Assembly: GCA_003561145.1 (NCBI GenBank)
Contig: PWXL01000204.1
Location: 1 to 5,566 of the forward strand
DNA: 5,566 nucleotides
Source of the DNA: Candidatus Atribacteria bacterium
GTDB taxonomy: Bacteria > Atribacterota > Atribacteria > Atribacterales > Atribacteraceae
Direction: 5' to 3'
In this document: positions 5,459 to 5,566 of the stretch, piece by piece
How the letters are laid out: each line of letters opens with the position of its first letter
How positions within the stretch are numbered: the first letter of the stretch is position 1
Notes under the pieces: model-generated
The model's input: only the letters and a program-made list of their open reading frames with translations
Database searches by the model: none
Told to the model about the DNA's origin: nothing
Made by a program: the position numbers and the translations under genes

Positions 5459-5487
5459 TTGAGAAACAGGGCTCCCGATGGTATACT
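5459..5487 (+). promoter_or_regulatory. Near-consensus promoter downstream of the sigma-factor gene
   Basis: TTGAGA (5459-5464) and TATACT (5482-5487) are 17 bp apart. The -35 matches TTGACA at five positions if the C is the only change considered loosely (TTGA-A), and the -10 matches at five. TGG (5479-5481) adds an extended -10. Transcription would start near 5494. CAGGGCT (5468-5474) in the spacer is inverted-repeated by AGCCCTG at 5422-5428, so a regulator could bind here. It presumably drives a gene that runs off the right edge. Confidence 0.75.
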
Positions 5488-5513
5488 TTTTAGCGGTGAG
5501 AGGTGGAAAAAAA

Positions 5514-5566
5514 GTGAGAAGTAAGAAGCCAGTAAGAAGCAAGTCTTTTCACTACTCACTACTCAC
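5514..5566 (+). CDS. Possible 5' end of a gene cut by the window edge
   Basis: GTG at 5514 follows GAGAGGTGG (5498-5506) with 7 nt spacing and sits about 20 nt after the predicted start of transcription of the strong promoter at 5459-5487. The frame stays open to the window end for 17 codons and begins Met-Arg-Ser-Lys-Lys-Pro-Val-Arg, strongly basic. It lies wholly within a short-repeat patch, so it may equally be non-coding. No function can be proposed. Confidence 0.3.
   Translation, partial: MRSKKPVRSKSFHYSLL
5514..5566. repeat. Short tandem and inverted repeat patch
   Basis: AGTAAGAAGC occurs at 5520-5529 and again at 5531-5540. CACTACT is repeated in tandem at 5550-5556 and 5557-5563, followed by CAC at the edge, a perfect 7-bp period. 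The two halves are related as an inverted repeat: the 15 nt at 5514-5528 pair with the 15 nt at 5552-5566 at 12 positions. The patch probably continues beyond the window. It looks like a degenerate heptamer repeat of the kind scattered between bacterial genes. Confidence 0.65.

Noticed and set aside
5514..5566. CRISPR array
   Set aside because: The repeats are 7-11 bp with almost no spacers and show heptamer periodicity; no cas gene is present.

Overview
The window is bacterial, of middling GC content, with closely packed genes on the plus strand. One gene has a strong AAAGGAGG Shine-Dalgarno sequence. A flagellar-type sigma factor follows a chemotaxis kinase, and there is a cobalamin riboswitch with an intrinsic terminator. 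Together these suggest a motile, possibly anaerobic bacterium of Clostridia/Firmicutes type. That assignment is inference; spirochaetes or other motile phyla are not excluded.

Layout. Positions 37-297 on the minus strand hold a complete cobalamin control region: promoter, B12 aptamer and intrinsic terminator. It serves a gene that lies just off the left edge. Positions 300-865 contain no convincing gene, only two weak reading frames, a helically phased pair of DnaA-box-like sites and an extended -10 element. Positions 850-2157 are a ROK-family transcriptional regulator with its own extended -10 promoter, a near-palindromic operator candidate over that promoter and a strong RBS. Positions 2237-4366 encode a CheA histidine kinase with all five usual domains, but two of the four conserved active-site positions of its Hpt domain are changed. 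A branched intrinsic terminator (4390-4444) closes that unit. Positions 4442-4620 look like a separate promoter and a structured leader for the next gene, ending in a three-codon minicistron. Positions 4600-5403 encode a FliA/SigD/WhiG-type sigma factor. The right end (5404-5566) holds a near-consensus promoter and a patch of short repeats in which a new reading frame may begin.

How the parts relate. CheA and the sigma-28-type factor belong to the motility and chemotaxis regulon and often lie in one operon. Here they are adjacent but appear separated by a terminator, and the sigma gene seems to have its own promoter and leader RNA. The ROK regulator and the B12-controlled gene are probably metabolic and have no evident link to motility. 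No mobile element, CRISPR array, rRNA or tRNA was seen. The least ordinary parts are the sigma-factor leader (4477-4624) and the altered Hpt active site of CheA.
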